In this document: positions 9,834 through 20,457 of the stretch, in pieces
Position numbering within the stretch: position 1 is the stretch's first letter
Layout: each line of letters starts with the position of its first letter
Source: Leptodactylus fallax
Lineage: Eukaryota > Chordata > Amphibia > Anura > Leptodactylidae
Assembly: GCA_947044405.1 (NCBI GenBank)
Contig: CAMRHE010000321.1
Coordinates: 930,001 to 994,000, forward strand
Direction: 5' to 3'
DNA length: 64,000 bases
Notes under the pieces: model-generated
Seen by the model: the letters and a program-made list of their open reading frames with translations, nothing else
Told to the model about the DNA's origin: nothing
Database searches by the model: none
Translations under genes and position numbers: made by a program

Positions 9834-12800
9834 TCACGGCATGAGTAAATGAATGGCAGAACGCAATGAGGGAGCCGTATATTGGGTTACCGGAGAATTG
9901 CACCATGCTCCCCACACCTTATGGAATTTCTGAGGGCACCCTCTCCCTTTATACACAATCTGGTTATAAGGAAGAACAGTATTAACAAGTTTCTTCCACT
10001 GAGATACTGATGGGGGTTTCGGAGCCATCCATCGCAGTGCGATAGCTTTCCTAGCATAAAATAAAGACTCCCTCAAAAGGATTCTAACATGGTGTTGCCA
10101 TAATTCTTCATCTAATACACCGAAAAGGCATATCTCTGGGGTTAATGGTATAGGTTTAGCCAGAACTTCCACCAGGAGATCCACGACCCCTTTCCAAAAA
10201 CATTGTATGATCGGACATTCCCAAATCATATGCCAAAAGTCTGCCTGTGGACAAAGACACCTAAGGCATCCTGGGTTGGGCAGACGTCCCATTTTGTAGA
10301 GACGGGAAGGTGTCAAGTAACATTGGTGTAGAATATATGTTTGAATCAGTTTGTTGTTAGCTGAAGGTGACACATGTTGAGGAGATTCAAGGATGTCTTG
10401 AAACATCTCATTTGTGAGAGTTGGGATATTTATGCTCCACCACGTCAGGGCCGGGGCGTCCAATGTGGATATCTTGGCCTGTATCAGATGTGCATATAAA
10501 GTAGATATCAAACCCCCAGGGCCCTGTGAGAGAAGTATGCCGATAAGCGGATACTCAGATATATTGTCCAATCGATCCGGGAACTGAGAAGAGAGTGCAT
10601 GTCTAATCTGTAGATATCTAAAGAACTGCGTTCTAGGTATGCCATAGGAGGAGCTCAGCGAGTCAAATGTTTTAAAAACACCTTGTATATACAGGTCACT
10701 AAGAGAGGACACGCCATACTGCGACCAGGCTCGGGCGCCAGGCAGGGCAAATAACGTCGGCAGACCAGGGTTGTGCCAAAGCGGGGTCTCCGCAGGTATA
10801 TCAGAATAAGCGGACACCTTTTTCGCCTGACGCCAGACCTGTCCAGCCAGGGTATGGATGGGCAACAATCTCCCCCTGAACATGGCCGGGTGTTCCAACA
10901 CCGGCCACAAATTACGCAAACCCAGGTGGTGAGCCAGATGTGCCTCGGACCCCGGTAGGGAATCAGATGAGAGCCACTTCCTAATAAAACGGAGCTGTCC
11001 TGCTAGGTAGTAAAGAAACAGATCAGGGAGTGATGTGCCCCCGAGCTGCTTCGGTCGTTGTAGAGATGACAACCTAAGCTTAGATCTAGAGTTTCCCCAT
11101 ATAAAGGAGATAATGAGGGAGTCCATTTGTTTAAAAAATCTAAGGGGCACGGACACAGCAGAATGGCTTATAGCATATAGACATTTGGGTAGTACTATCA
11201 TTTTAACAAGGTTGATTCTACCAGCCACCGACAAAGGCAGTGTAGCCCAAAGATTAAACTTAATCCTAAAGTGCGAGATGAGTGGAAAAATGTTCTGTTC
11301 CAAAAAACACCTATGGTCCCTAGATATAAAGATGCCCAGATATTTGCAAGTTGAGACTGTAGTCAATCCACATACCACATTTCCCTCAGCTACACTTGAT
11401 GCGCGGCCAATATGCATGTATGAGGACTTAGTCCAATTGGTTCGCAGGCCAGAATAATTACCAAATTCGTCAATTATAGCCATGGCTCTGGGCAGGGACC
11501 GGGAGGGGTCGCTCATAAACAGGAGTAAGTCATCGGCATAAAGTGCTGTTCTCTCCTCCCGGGTGCCTATCAATATGCCTTTATATATGGGGTCATTCCG
11601 AAGCAGTATCGCCAAGGGTTCCACCGCCAAAGCAAACAATAGCGGTGACAATGGACATCCTTGTCTTGTACCCCTACCCAAAGGAAAGTAGGAAGACAAC
11701 GTGCCATTAATTGACAGCGCCGCTCTAGGGGAACAGTATAGAAGGGAAATCCAGGTAATAAACCCCTCTCCAAATCCGTATCCCCGCAACACCTGCAATA
11801 GGAAAGGCCATTCGACAGAGTCGAACGCCTTTGTTGCATCTAAAGAAGCCACCGTCCAGTCATGTGAGGATGATGCCCCAATCTGAGTTATCACCTGAGC
11901 CCTTCTAAGATTATCCGATGTGGATTTTCCAGGCATAAAGCCTGTCTGATCCGGATGGACAAGGTCGAGAACAACAGAATTTAGCCTTTTCGCCAACATT
12001 TTAGTAAGGAGTTTATAATCTATATTAAGAAGTGATATAGGCCTATATGAGCCACAGTCCAGCGGATCCTTGTCAGGCTTAAGTAACAGGATAATGGTGG
12101 CGTCATAAAAGGACTCCAGGAGACTGCGGCCCAAAAAGGCAGCATTGTAACATTCAAGCAACACCGGGAGAAGCAGGCCCCCATACTGGGCGTAAACCTC
12201 CACCGGGATACCGTCCGGACCCGGTGAGTTGCCCTTTGCCATATCTGCCAGGGCTCCCGATAGCTCCTCTAGCGTAAAAGGGGAATCTAAAGATTCACGT
12301 TGGTCTTCTGACAATGTAGGAAGGGGGATCAAACCCAAATAGGTAGCAAGCTCTCCATCAGTGACTCTAAGCTTGGAGAGGTACAACTCACTGTAATACC
12401 TATAAAATCTGTCACTAATGGCCAAGCTATTGGACAGTACCTCCCCCGTCTCTGAATGTACTCATAGTATTGCAGGTGAGGCTGTGTTTTGATGTATCAG
12501 TTGAGCTAGAAAGCTGCTTGACTGGTTACCGAGTTCGTAAAACTTCTGTTTGCTAAAAAACATAGACCTACGTGCCTTGTCATGCAGTATATGCAGATAT
12601 TGTCTACCCGTCTGCAACCATTGGGATCTAGCCTCATCAGTTGGATTAGCCACGTAGGCGGCTTCGAGCGAGGCACACTGGGTCGCCAAAGTGGTCTCCA
12701 ACAGCGAGGATTCCCTCTTTACAAAGGAAATGGAGGACTTAATACAACCCCTAAGATATGACTTCATAGTCTCCCATAAGAGGAGTGGAGAAGTGTTTGG

Positions 12801-13631
12801 GGAATTAATGGTCAAAAACGTCTGAAGTTGATCAGGTATTCGATCATGTGGTACAAATAGTTTCAACCAAAATGGGTGGATTCGCCAACCCTGTCGTGGC
12901 TTAGCAGCCGTACTACTGTTTAATTGGACCAACAACGGGGAATGATCACACACTGCCCTGGGTAAATAGGATATGGTCTGCAACCAAGAATATTCTTTAG
13001 TATTTCCAAAAGCATGGTCAATCCTGGACAGAGTATGTCTGTTGGCAGAGTGACAGGAAAAGGTGCGGGCCTCCGGAAACCGGACCCGCCACAAATCCAA
13101 CCACCCCAATTCACGGATCACTCCGGCCATTGTAGTAGGGCGAGGCAGAGAGGGGGAACCCGGTTCCGCAGAGAACCGATCCAAGGCAATATCCATAACT
13201 TTGTTAAAGTCACCCAGACATAATGCAATAGCCCCAGGGAATCGGGTCGCAAACTGTGCAGCCTGCTGGAGCACAGCGAGATCAGACGCCGGTGGCAAAT
13301 ACACACCCAGGATAACATACAGGACAGAGTCAACCCAGGCTTGGACAAAAACGTATCGTCCCTCAGGGTCCTTTACAATGAGGCCTGGCTCCCACCTGAG
13401 TCTACGATGCATCAAAATGGACACCCCCCTGGAATAGGAAGTATGTGTAGAGTGAGCCGCCCACTGAACCCATGGCTTCTGAAGTCGTCTGGAATTGTCT
13501 GTAACCAAATGAGTTTCCTGAAGGCATATGAGGTGTGGGTCAGCCCTCCTAATCTGAGAAAAAACCAACGACCTCTTTCGTGGGCTGCCCAGGCCCCTCA
13601 CATTCCAAGATAGTACACTAAAGGACGCCAT
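9834..13631 (-). pseudogene. L1-like element 2 ORF2: endonuclease-RT, one in-frame stop
   Basis: A single frame of 1266 codons starts MASFSVLSWNVRGLGSP at 13631. It is interrupted only by a TGA at 12462-12464, which reads like a decayed CGA. Endonuclease: CLQETHLVTD, CLGDFNKVMD, RIDHAF and CDHSPLLV. RT: KGNSPGPDGIPVE, SLDATKAFDSVEW (motif A), RGTRQGCPLSPLLFALAVEP (motif B) and TALYADDLLLF (motif C). A C-terminal knuckle CLRCLCPQADFWHMIWEC lies near residue 1115. Everything needed for target-primed reverse transcription is present apart from the stop, so it is a young copy. The full-length start agrees with the family's endonuclease beginning. Confidence 0.92.
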
Positions 13632-14136
13632 GGTCGTCTAAGAATGTAATGTAATCATGGCAGTCCAGGACCCCAAAAGTGACCCAGCTATGAGTGTGTA
13701 GTGCGTGGCTGAGTGAGACACAGAGTGGTGTGCAGCAACCTAAGAACAATATACAAACGAAATGAACCATTACACCCCTAAAGGGTGTGAAACATCTTGC
13801 TGGCATAAACAAACAATATGCGTTAAATTAACCGTGGCTACAATTTACGGGGGAAGAAGTGCACCCAAAGTGGTTGGTATACAGGGCACTGTCTTAAAGG
13901 TATAGATGATCAATAGGCTAGGGGATATACTATTCAACAGAGCCAGGTTCACATGAGTAAGTAGCATACACCGGCGCCCCGGGGGTCGCCAGCCCAGGTA
14001 ACTATAAGGCTACAGGATACTATAATAACAGAACCGCACTTTTCATAAAGCTACTTATACAATAAACAAGGACATCCCGTAATACATAAGTCCCTATGTA
14101 TGGTCCGATCGGACCTCTCACCACACGCCGTCAGGA
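13632..14136 (-). other. L1-like element 2, spacer between ORF1 and ORF2
   Basis: About 0.5 kb with no credible coding frame. Short open frames here lack similarity to anything recognised. It matches in position the spacer of L1-like element 1. Confidence 0.6.
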
Positions 14137-14256
14137 TCATTGTCTCGGAGATCGAGGTAGAAGAGATAGCCAGTCCTCCACATCCTTTGGCGAAGTAAAG
14201 AATAGGGACCTGCCGTCATGGACGACCCGAAGACGCGCTGGGTAAATCATGGAGTA
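14137..14256 (-). pseudogene. L1-like element 2 ORF1, C-terminal remnant
   Basis: About 40 codons ending ...LRVVHDGRSLFFTSPKDVEDWL... They resemble the end of the L1-like element 1 ORF1 (RLQVRRDGRIIFLSRPDDV). The rest is missing because the copy is 5'-truncated. An open frame continues past the element boundary into PLE B by chance. Confidence 0.8.
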
Positions 14257-14272
14257 AATCCCCTTGGTGTTT
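14257..14272. repeat. Target-site duplication of L1-like element 2 (5' side)
   Basis: An exact 16-bp copy of 9504-9519. From here PLE B continues with tttaccccatatattac, matching the inverse of 8262-8286. Confidence 0.9.
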
Positions 14273-14295
14273 ACCCCATATATTACTAGTATTGT

Positions 14296-14365
14296 GGTTG
14301 GATTTGAAACGGGTGATCCGGCATTGCAGTTCTGCGGTGCTGTCCGCTGAGCCACTGTGCTGCCT
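14296..14365 (-). repeat. tRNA-derived module (SINE head) in PLE B right repeat
   Basis: Inverse of 8190-8258. The B-box equivalent is GTTTCAAATCC (complement of 14300-14310), and the A-box equivalent is the complement of 14344-14354. One base in the B box differs from the left copy. Confidence 0.6.
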
Positions 14366-15189
14366 TAGATTGGAGGTACCTGCTACTTTATGAAGTTGGT
14401 GATTGCGGATGACTTTTCCACATTAGATATATAAACACACCTTTTTGTTTTGTCTTATTTAGTATCGCCAGTAAGGAGTTGTCTGATTATGACCCTCCAT
14501 CTGCTGTAATGCTTGTTACTTTATTCTTTAAGTGCTAATTCCATAGTAAAGAATGGATTAGCACATTACTAGCAACCCAAACCCTCCATTTTTGATTGGA
14601 GTGGGTGGTTATGCCCCTCCATTGACACCAAGGGTGGGTGGGGTTTGGGATGCAGTTCTGCCATTTACTCAATTAGAATGGGGAACCACACCTCTCCCCC
14701 GAGGTGTCCATGGGTGATTTGTTTTGGCGCCCTGGTGGACATGCCCAGGAGGAGGGGCTTTTTACATTTAAGACGAGGTAAGCAGTGGCTCTGTTTTACT
14801 TACAGGACTACTGCTGACACATATGCTCCCCTGCATTCAGGGTGGAGCGTACATCTGCACAGCCCTACAACTGGCAAGCTATGATAATACATGGTTGAGT
14901 AGCTTGAAGGGCTGTTACTCCCCACTGGGCTTATATTTTGAAGTAAGTACATTGGCTTTGCTTTTAAATGCAAGTTAATTCGCCACAATTTTATAGTGTG
15001 CACTTATGGTACTGTCTGCATATATGATGTTGGAAGTTGAATGAACATTTTGGTTATGTTTAACATCCTGAATGCCATGATCAATATTGGCAATCCAACA
15101 CCATATAGACCAGATATTGTACTTATTGCAACAATGAATTTTTGTTAGGTATAGTAAGCGTTCTCCTCTTTTGTTTTGTGTATTATTGC

Positions 15190-15245
15190 CAGATCCCCTG
15201 AGGATTGCCCCTCCATCTGGTTGGGAAATGAAACGCGTTGAAAAA
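15190..15245 (+). ncRNA. Degenerate hammerhead-ribozyme-like motif in PLE B right repeat
   Basis: CTGAGGA (15198-15204) and GAAACGCGTTG (15230-15240) lie on the plus strand with a weak CCC/GGG stem between. This is the same motif as at 7313-7365 with a few substitutions. Its orientation matches the plus-strand endonuclease gene of PLE B, as expected for a sense-strand ribozyme in the 3' repeat. Confidence 0.4.
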
Positions 15246-15616
15246 TTGATCTAATTTGATAGGGAGATACAGGGAGCGTTTTGGGGACTGTCCTTGTTAG
15301 GACAGGAGTCATTGTGGGACATAGGTGAGAAATATGGTATAATTATACCAGCCCTTCATCTGTAAGACCCGTTGAGTCCCCAACGTCTCTCAGTAGGTCC
15401 GGGTAAGACCGTTCCCTTTTTTTTATCTAGAGCACTGTTTGTTTTGTGCACATTAATTGGTGATATTCTCTGACCGTCTTAAATATTTATTATTATTATT
15501 ATTATTATTATTTACATTAAAGGTTAAGTTTTATGATTTCTTGGATCCTGTGCTTGTGACAATTGATTGTTGGATCATCAAGTTTGTTTGATAACGTAAT
15601 TGTATGCTTTAGCGAT

Positions 15617-15631
15617 TTAATGAAAAAGTAA
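15617..15631. repeat. Target-site duplication of PLE B, right copy
   Basis: ttaatgaaaaagtaa, identical to 367-381. It marks the return to PLE A coding sequence. Confidence 0.75.
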
Positions 15632-16440
15632 AGCCTATCTTGTTCCAGATACAATTTAGATAGTGATGGAAGGATTCTAGGGAATCCTGTGCCCCCTTCC
15701 CCCCATATGCCAAAAAAATATCAACAATGTAACGTTTCCAGATTATGGCATGTTTTTGGAAGAGCGGATTAGTATACACATAGGTCACTTCAAAGTGGGT
15801 CATATAACAATAGGGCTACATTTGAGCCCATAGCGGTACCCTGAATTTGCAAATAAAAGTCATCCTGGAACATGAAAAGTTTTCTTGCAAAACTAAAGAT
15901 AGCAGTTCCAAACAAAATTTTGTGATGAAATTCCTGTTACTAATCCCGTCTCAAGAGTTATTGACATGTACAAGCTCGACACGTAATTCATGAATGATAG
16001 ATGAGAATGTTCCTGTGTCTAGTAATAAAAAAAAAGATATGAAGAGTGGTGAGAGGAATGATTTCATTGAGGCTACTATTGGTCACCCCTGGAGTCTATT
16101 CAATCTCGTATGTACCTTTGGGAGTAAATAGAAGACTGACACTATGGGATCTTTTTTTGAGTGAGAAACTCCTCTGTTTTCATCAATAATTCCAGTAGCT
16201 GATGTGAGGCATGAGATTTTATTAACAATGTCAAAGGTGGGACTGCCAGGTAATTTCCGATAAATCTTGGAAATCTTGTTTGTTCATGACTACGATAGCC
16301 CCACCCTTATGTTATGTTATAGCACTGCTTTATTACAGGGTAATTTACGCTCCACTCACAAAAGTCACCAAAAAGTGAAAATGCCTCTTTACTGCCAAAG
16401 TTAAATAAATTCAAGAGGACTTGGGGTTTTAAGCTTGCCA
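15632..16440 (-). pseudogene. PLE A: N-terminal and core part of Penelope-like reverse transcriptase
   Basis: The minus strand reads through scattered stops and shifts. GGAIVVMNKQDFQ is near 16290, VFYLLPKVH near 16120, PIVAS near 16080, then HFEVTYVYTNPLFQ and WKRYIVDIFLAYGG (worn motif C, usually Y-D-D) near 15700-15790, and IGFTFSL at the insertion site. This order is typical of the Penelope RT. The gene continues at 381-1. The sequence between about 16330 and 16440 may be the start of the same frame but is too worn to be sure. Confidence 0.78.
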
Positions 16441-17960
16441 TCTGCTATACAATCTGCTAAAGGTCCAGCATTCAAGAAATACAGCATTTTTCAGTACCAG
16501 TAAAGTGAATAAGATTCTGGTTAATCTCATCCATAGATTATGGAAAAAAAAACTGCTGAAAGGTGTGGTTTCAAAAATGTGTGCGTTTTTGAAAAAAACA
16601 ATGTTCATTTTAGTTGTGGAATCATGAGTGTTTTCCCTATATATTGAATAGGGAAAGTAATAAAGCAGAGAAAAACACAGCAATAACTCGAAAGGAAAAC
16701 ACTGTGGAAAAAATTGCAATGTATTTTCACTGCATTTTCTCTGAAGAGCTTTCTAGCTATGATTTGCTACATGGAGCCTTAGCCTCAGAGCTGTCTGCAT
16801 CTACAGAACTGGTATCTGCTGTGAGAGTTATAGCTATAGGGGGTGTAGAGGTAAAGATGAAACCAGAACCCTGGTGTCTGAGTTGGGCCAAAATATCCAC
16901 CACAATTGAATGTTCACAAACTGACTAAGAGTCATGTATATTTCTCATCCTTTCTGTGTTTGTTTTTCACAAATTCATTGCTAGGCAGGGCTGAAAAATA
17001 AAGATGCAAAAGGCATATGGAAATGCATTATAATGCACAAAACAGACTATAATGTTACTGTGAAAGCAGTCTTACTGAGGATGGTATTTTCTTCAGGCAT
17101 CTTCTTAATGACAGGTGAACTTCAAGCAAAGTTCAACAAAGTCTTGAATTTTTGTAATAAATTTCTTTGCATGAAATCAGTGATAGAAATGATTTCTTTT
17201 CTATGGAACATTGTTTAGCATTTCTTTCATTCTTATTATTTATGCACTTTTTTGTTTTTCTGCACCCAGGAATCTGTCATTTCACTCATGCTGCACTGAA
17301 AGAAAAATTCCTAGAATTAAAACTATCCTTCATTACAGGGAAATTCCAAAAGAAATATAGAAAAGGAAAAAGAAAATTAAGCCTCTTGTCATTTCATTTC
17401 AACTGTTTGATTTTAATCTAAATAGAAACAGGCTTTGTAAAAGGTATACTATGTCCCTTATCTCAGCATCTAACAAATCTGATGATTTTGGCATGCCAGG
17501 TCATCTGTTCTAGGTTTGCAGTTTGCAGTCAAGGATTTAATCATTTCCAGATGCAAATGAAAACGCAATGTGTACAGAGTCAATTTGCAATTGCATTTTA
17601 TGTAAAATAAAGCGACTCATAATTTAGAATATTAAAATGTTGCCACCTATGGGAAGTTGTGTACTGCTTTCTCATTTTATAGAGCTTTAGACAAAGTGCC
17701 ATTTTTGTGTGATGTCATATTAGAACATTGGCCAAAGGTTTAAAGGTTTTTTTAGGAATATGATTTGATGACCTGTCGTAAAGATAGTTAATCAGTATCA
17801 GATCCTTCATGATCAGCTGCTTGAAGAGACTGGAGCATTCCAATGAGAGCTGTGGTATAATCACTGCTTCAGAAGCACATAACAGTACATTGTGAAGTGC
17901 AGGAGTTGGCAACCCCCAGCATGCGAGGAATATTACTCTGGCACAGCAGCACGAGTTCCT
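16441..17960. other. A/T-rich stretch without recognisable genes
   Basis: Both strands give only short open frames with low-complexity translations. No terminal repeats, LINE or LTR signatures were recognised. It may be old single-copy or fully decayed repeat sequence. The piece near 17901 (caggagttggcaacccc) resembles a hAT-type end, but a partner was not found. Confidence 0.5.
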
Positions 17961-18027
17961 GAGGGAGCGACACTTAGACTCACCCAGCAGTTTCGTTCAG
18001 ACCAAACACAGTCAAAACAAAACTGCT

Positions 18028-18066
18028 ATTATTATTATACTCTGGGGTCTCTTCAGAGACCCCCCT
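18028..18066 (+). repeat. Fragment of a palindromic MITE end
   Basis: attatactctggggtctctt followed by cagagacccc resembles the ends of the MITE at 47633-47925. Only one end is present, directly before L2 coding sequence. Confidence 0.4.
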
Positions 18067-18903
18067 GTTTCTCCTCTTATCTCTCTGACCGCACTTTCTG
18101 TGTATCATTTGTGGGCTCTGTTTCTTCCCCTCTTCCTCTTGCTGTCGGGGTTCCTCAGGACTTGGTCCTAGGCCCCCTGCTCTTCTCTCTCTACACAGCC
18201 CCTATTGGAAAAACCATCACCAGATTTGGCTTCCGGTACCATCTTTATGCTGATGACACCCAATTATATACGTCATCCCGTGACATCACCCCTGCACTAA
18301 TACAGAACACCAGTGACTGTCTCTGCTGTCTCAAATATCATGTCTGCGCTCAATCTGAAACTGAATCTCTCAAAGACTGAACTACTGCTGTTTCCACCAT
18401 CTAATAGATCTGTCCCTGATATCTCAAATTGCAGTCTCCAGCCTTACCATAACTCCTAGGCAGTATGCCCACTGCCTTGGGGTTATGTTCGACTCAGACC
18501 TTTCCTTCACCCCCATATCCAATCACTCGCACGCTCATGTCATCTCCACCTCAAAAACATCTCCAGAATCCGCCCTTTCCTTATCACAGGTACACTAAAG
18601 ACACTTATTGTTGCCCTGATTCACTCTCGCCTTGACTACTGTAACTCCTTACTAATCGGTCTTCCCCTTACTAAATTCTCCCCTCTATAATCTATTCTGA
18701 ATGCGGCTGCCAGGCTCATCTATCAGTCTAGATGCCACAGCGATGCCTCCGGTCTGTCGGTCACTACATTGGCTGCCTATTCAATACAGAATACAATATA
18801 AACTTATCACCCTCATTCACAAGGCTCTCCATAATGCCGCACCTCCCTACATTTCCTCCCTCATCTCTGTCTATCGCCTAACCCGTGCTCTCCGTTCACT
18901 CAA
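18066..18903 (+). pseudogene. L2-type LINE reverse transcriptase fragment
   Basis: Plus-strand translation gives [12 protein letters not shown], then [16 protein letters not shown] (motif B, usually PQGS) and [13 protein letters not shown] (motif C, YADD). After frame changes it continues with [48 protein letters not shown] and KALHNAAPPYISSL. This run is diagnostic of L2/CR1-superfamily LINEs. The N-terminal endonuclease and the first RT motifs are absent. At about 18903 it stops abruptly at the Gypsy element Y. The 3' tail of the same kind of LINE appears after Y (23330-23690), consistent with Y having inserted into it. Confidence 0.85.
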
Positions 18904-19477
18904 AGGCGAAGGAGGCGTGTTCGGTTTGATTCCTTGCGTAGGTTTCTTGTTGCTCAGTCTGAACATGGTCCTAGACTATGTAATGGATTTCCGGCCACAC
19001 CCGTGTTCTGAGCATTTCTCTCTGGACTGCATAGAGTTAATCTCTTCCTGGCCTGTGTGATTGACAGCCTGTGTACCTATCAGGTCTGGGGCTGGGCCCA
19101 GACTTTCTCAGCAAGTCGCCGGTTATTGCACTGTCTTTGCCTGCTCTCCTTGTTATATCCCTTACTACTTTGTTACTTGATTCTCTGACCCTTTGGCTTG
19201 CCTTTTGACTATGCTCTTGGATTTTGACTTTGTACTGCATTGCTCGTTTGTTACCGACCCCCTGGCTTCTCTTTTGTCATTTGTTTTGTCTTGTCCTGTT
19301 CTGTGTGTCACTTACCCAGTATAGGGCTTGTCTTCTAGTTGTCCTTTTACCGTTTAGGGTAACTGAGGCAATAGGAAGGGACAGTGGCTGGGGTGAGATT
19401 AGGGCTCACTTGTCTCTGTCCTTCCTCCCAGACCCCTGCAGTAGTGTCAGGGTATTGCTACGTTTGGCAAGACCCTT
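18904..19477 (+). repeat. Element Y 5' LTR (left-truncated)
   Basis: It aligns with 22665-23263 apart from a deletion of about 24 bases (the tatatacaggatgtca block). It lacks the TGTAACG start. Its last three bases (aca) are displaced to 21046-21048 by element X. Confidence 0.85.
19473..19477. repeat. 5-bp target duplication of element X, left
   Basis: CCCTT, repeated at 21041-21045. Five bases is the usual duplication for Ty3/Gypsy integrases. Confidence 0.75.
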
Positions 19478-19656
19478 TGTAACGTCTCTGCCGTTTTGGG
19501 TCTCGGCGTCGCCCTCTGCTCGCACGCTGTGGCGAAGGAGGCGTCTTCAATTTGGTTCTTTGTGTAAGTTTCTTAATGCTCACTCTGAACATGGTCCTAA
19601 TCAGTGTAATGGATTTCTAACCACACCCGTGTCCTAAGCATTTCTCTCTGGACGGT
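19478..19656 (+). repeat. Element X 5' LTR, truncated
   Basis: Begins TGTAACGTCTCTGCCG and matches the start of the LTR at 20453 until ggacggta. The sequence then jumps into gag at actggatgcaactggg. Confidence 0.85.
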
Positions 19657-20457
19657 AACTGGATGCAACTGGGAGTTATGGACGCCAATATGCGACGAGA
19701 GCATCGTCTCAGGAACAACCTCTGCCTGTACTGTGGTACTTTCGGTCATTTCATCCGTGACTGCTCCATCAGACCCCGCACACCAGGGGAAAAGTTTCAG
19801 TGCCTGAGTGGTAGTCAGAAGAACCACTCAGGCAACCAGGTATTTGCCAGTAGTAACAATAAGATGTTGTTATCTGTGTCTCTGTCCTCTGGGGACAGAT
19901 CTGTTTCTGGCCAGGCCTTAGTTGACTCTGGGTCTGCGGCAAACTTTGTCACATTCTCGTTTGTCTCAGCTTTAGGCATTGAGCTTTTGCCACTTGACAC
20001 TCCTCTGGTGGTTACTGGAGTGGATTTTTCCCCACTGGCCAGGGGTAAGGTCCAATTCAAGACCCGCTTAATCACGTTGCAAGTGGGTTCAGCTCATTCA
20101 GAGGTCATGAGCTTTTTTGTTATGCAGCATCTATCTTCCGATATTATTTTGGGGCTCCCCTGGTTGAACCTCCATAACCCTATTTTTGATTGGGGTAAAA
20201 GGGAGTTGGTAAAATGGGGAGATCAGTGCTCATCCCACTGTATTGTTTTGCACACCTTAAATTGTGTTACTGAGGAGACTGTCTCGGCTGCAAAAGGTGG
20301 GAAACACCAGGTTAATAAAAAATGTTTGCCTGGCCCACCAGTGTCTGTGGTTGTGCAAAAAGACCCTGAATTGAAGGCAGAAAAAATACTGGGTCCTACT
20401 AAAACTGGTTTATCTGGTGAGGGTCCGGTGGCCCCTCATAAAGGGGGGGTACTGTAA
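19657..20457 (+). pseudogene. Element X gag (C-terminal part) and protease
   Basis: An open frame of about 264 codons from ATG 19663 to the start of the 3' LTR. It contains the zinc knuckle CLYCGTFGHFIRDC (CX2CX4HX4C) and, about 80 residues on, an aspartic protease with ALVDSGSAANFV (active-site D-S-G) and IILGLPWLNLHNP. The matrix/capsid half of gag is missing compared with element Y. The protease would process Gag in particles. By itself this truncated protein is unlikely to assemble. The frame is intact through the retained part. Confidence 0.85.

Larger units (their letters stand above)
9520..14256 (-). mobile_element. L1-like element 2, 5'-truncated within ORF1
   Basis: A minus-strand element of 4.7 kb. 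It has a 3' UTR (9520-9833), an almost intact ORF2 (9834-13631), a spacer (13632-14136) and only the last about 40 codons of ORF1 (14137-14256). It ends in an A-rich tail at 9520 (T-run on plus) and is flanked by a perfect 16-bp duplication. 5' truncation is the usual outcome of target-primed reverse transcription. It is distinct in sequence from element 1, so at least two L1/Tx1 lineages hit the same PLE. Confidence 0.9.
382..15616 (+). mobile_element. PLE B: Penelope-like element with inverted terminal repeats, carrying two L1-like insertions
   Basis: Without the two L1-like insertions (511-7111 and 9520-14256) and one copy of each duplicated target, the element is about 3.9 kb. It starts gtgtcacaagcacaggatcc and near its other end reads the inverse, ggatcctgtgcttgtgac, followed by about 75 extra bases. 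Left (382-510 plus 7128-8294) and right (about 14260-15540) repeats are inverted copies of about 1.3 kb. Between them a plus-strand segment encodes only the tail of the RT and a GIY-YIG endonuclease, so the copy is 5'-truncated in its coding part. Inverted or partial pseudo-LTRs are known for Penelope elements. The site is inside PLE A and is flanked by a 15-bp duplication. Confidence 0.75.
14260..15616 (-). repeat. PLE B right terminal repeat (inverted)
   Basis: Reverse complement of the left arm. It contains the tRNA-derived module on the minus strand (14296-14365), a long non-coding stretch, a hammerhead-like core on the plus strand (15190-15245), the attattatt microsatellite (about 15488-15512), and the end ggatcctgtgcttgtgac. 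About 75 bases (15541-15616) beyond the inverted match have no partner on the left. They end at the 15-bp target duplication. Confidence 0.8.

Noticed and set aside
19470..19485. LTR-LTR junction considered as an integrated two-LTR circle
   Set aside because: The CCCTT duplication and the displaced aca at 21046-21048 show integration of X into the LTR of Y.
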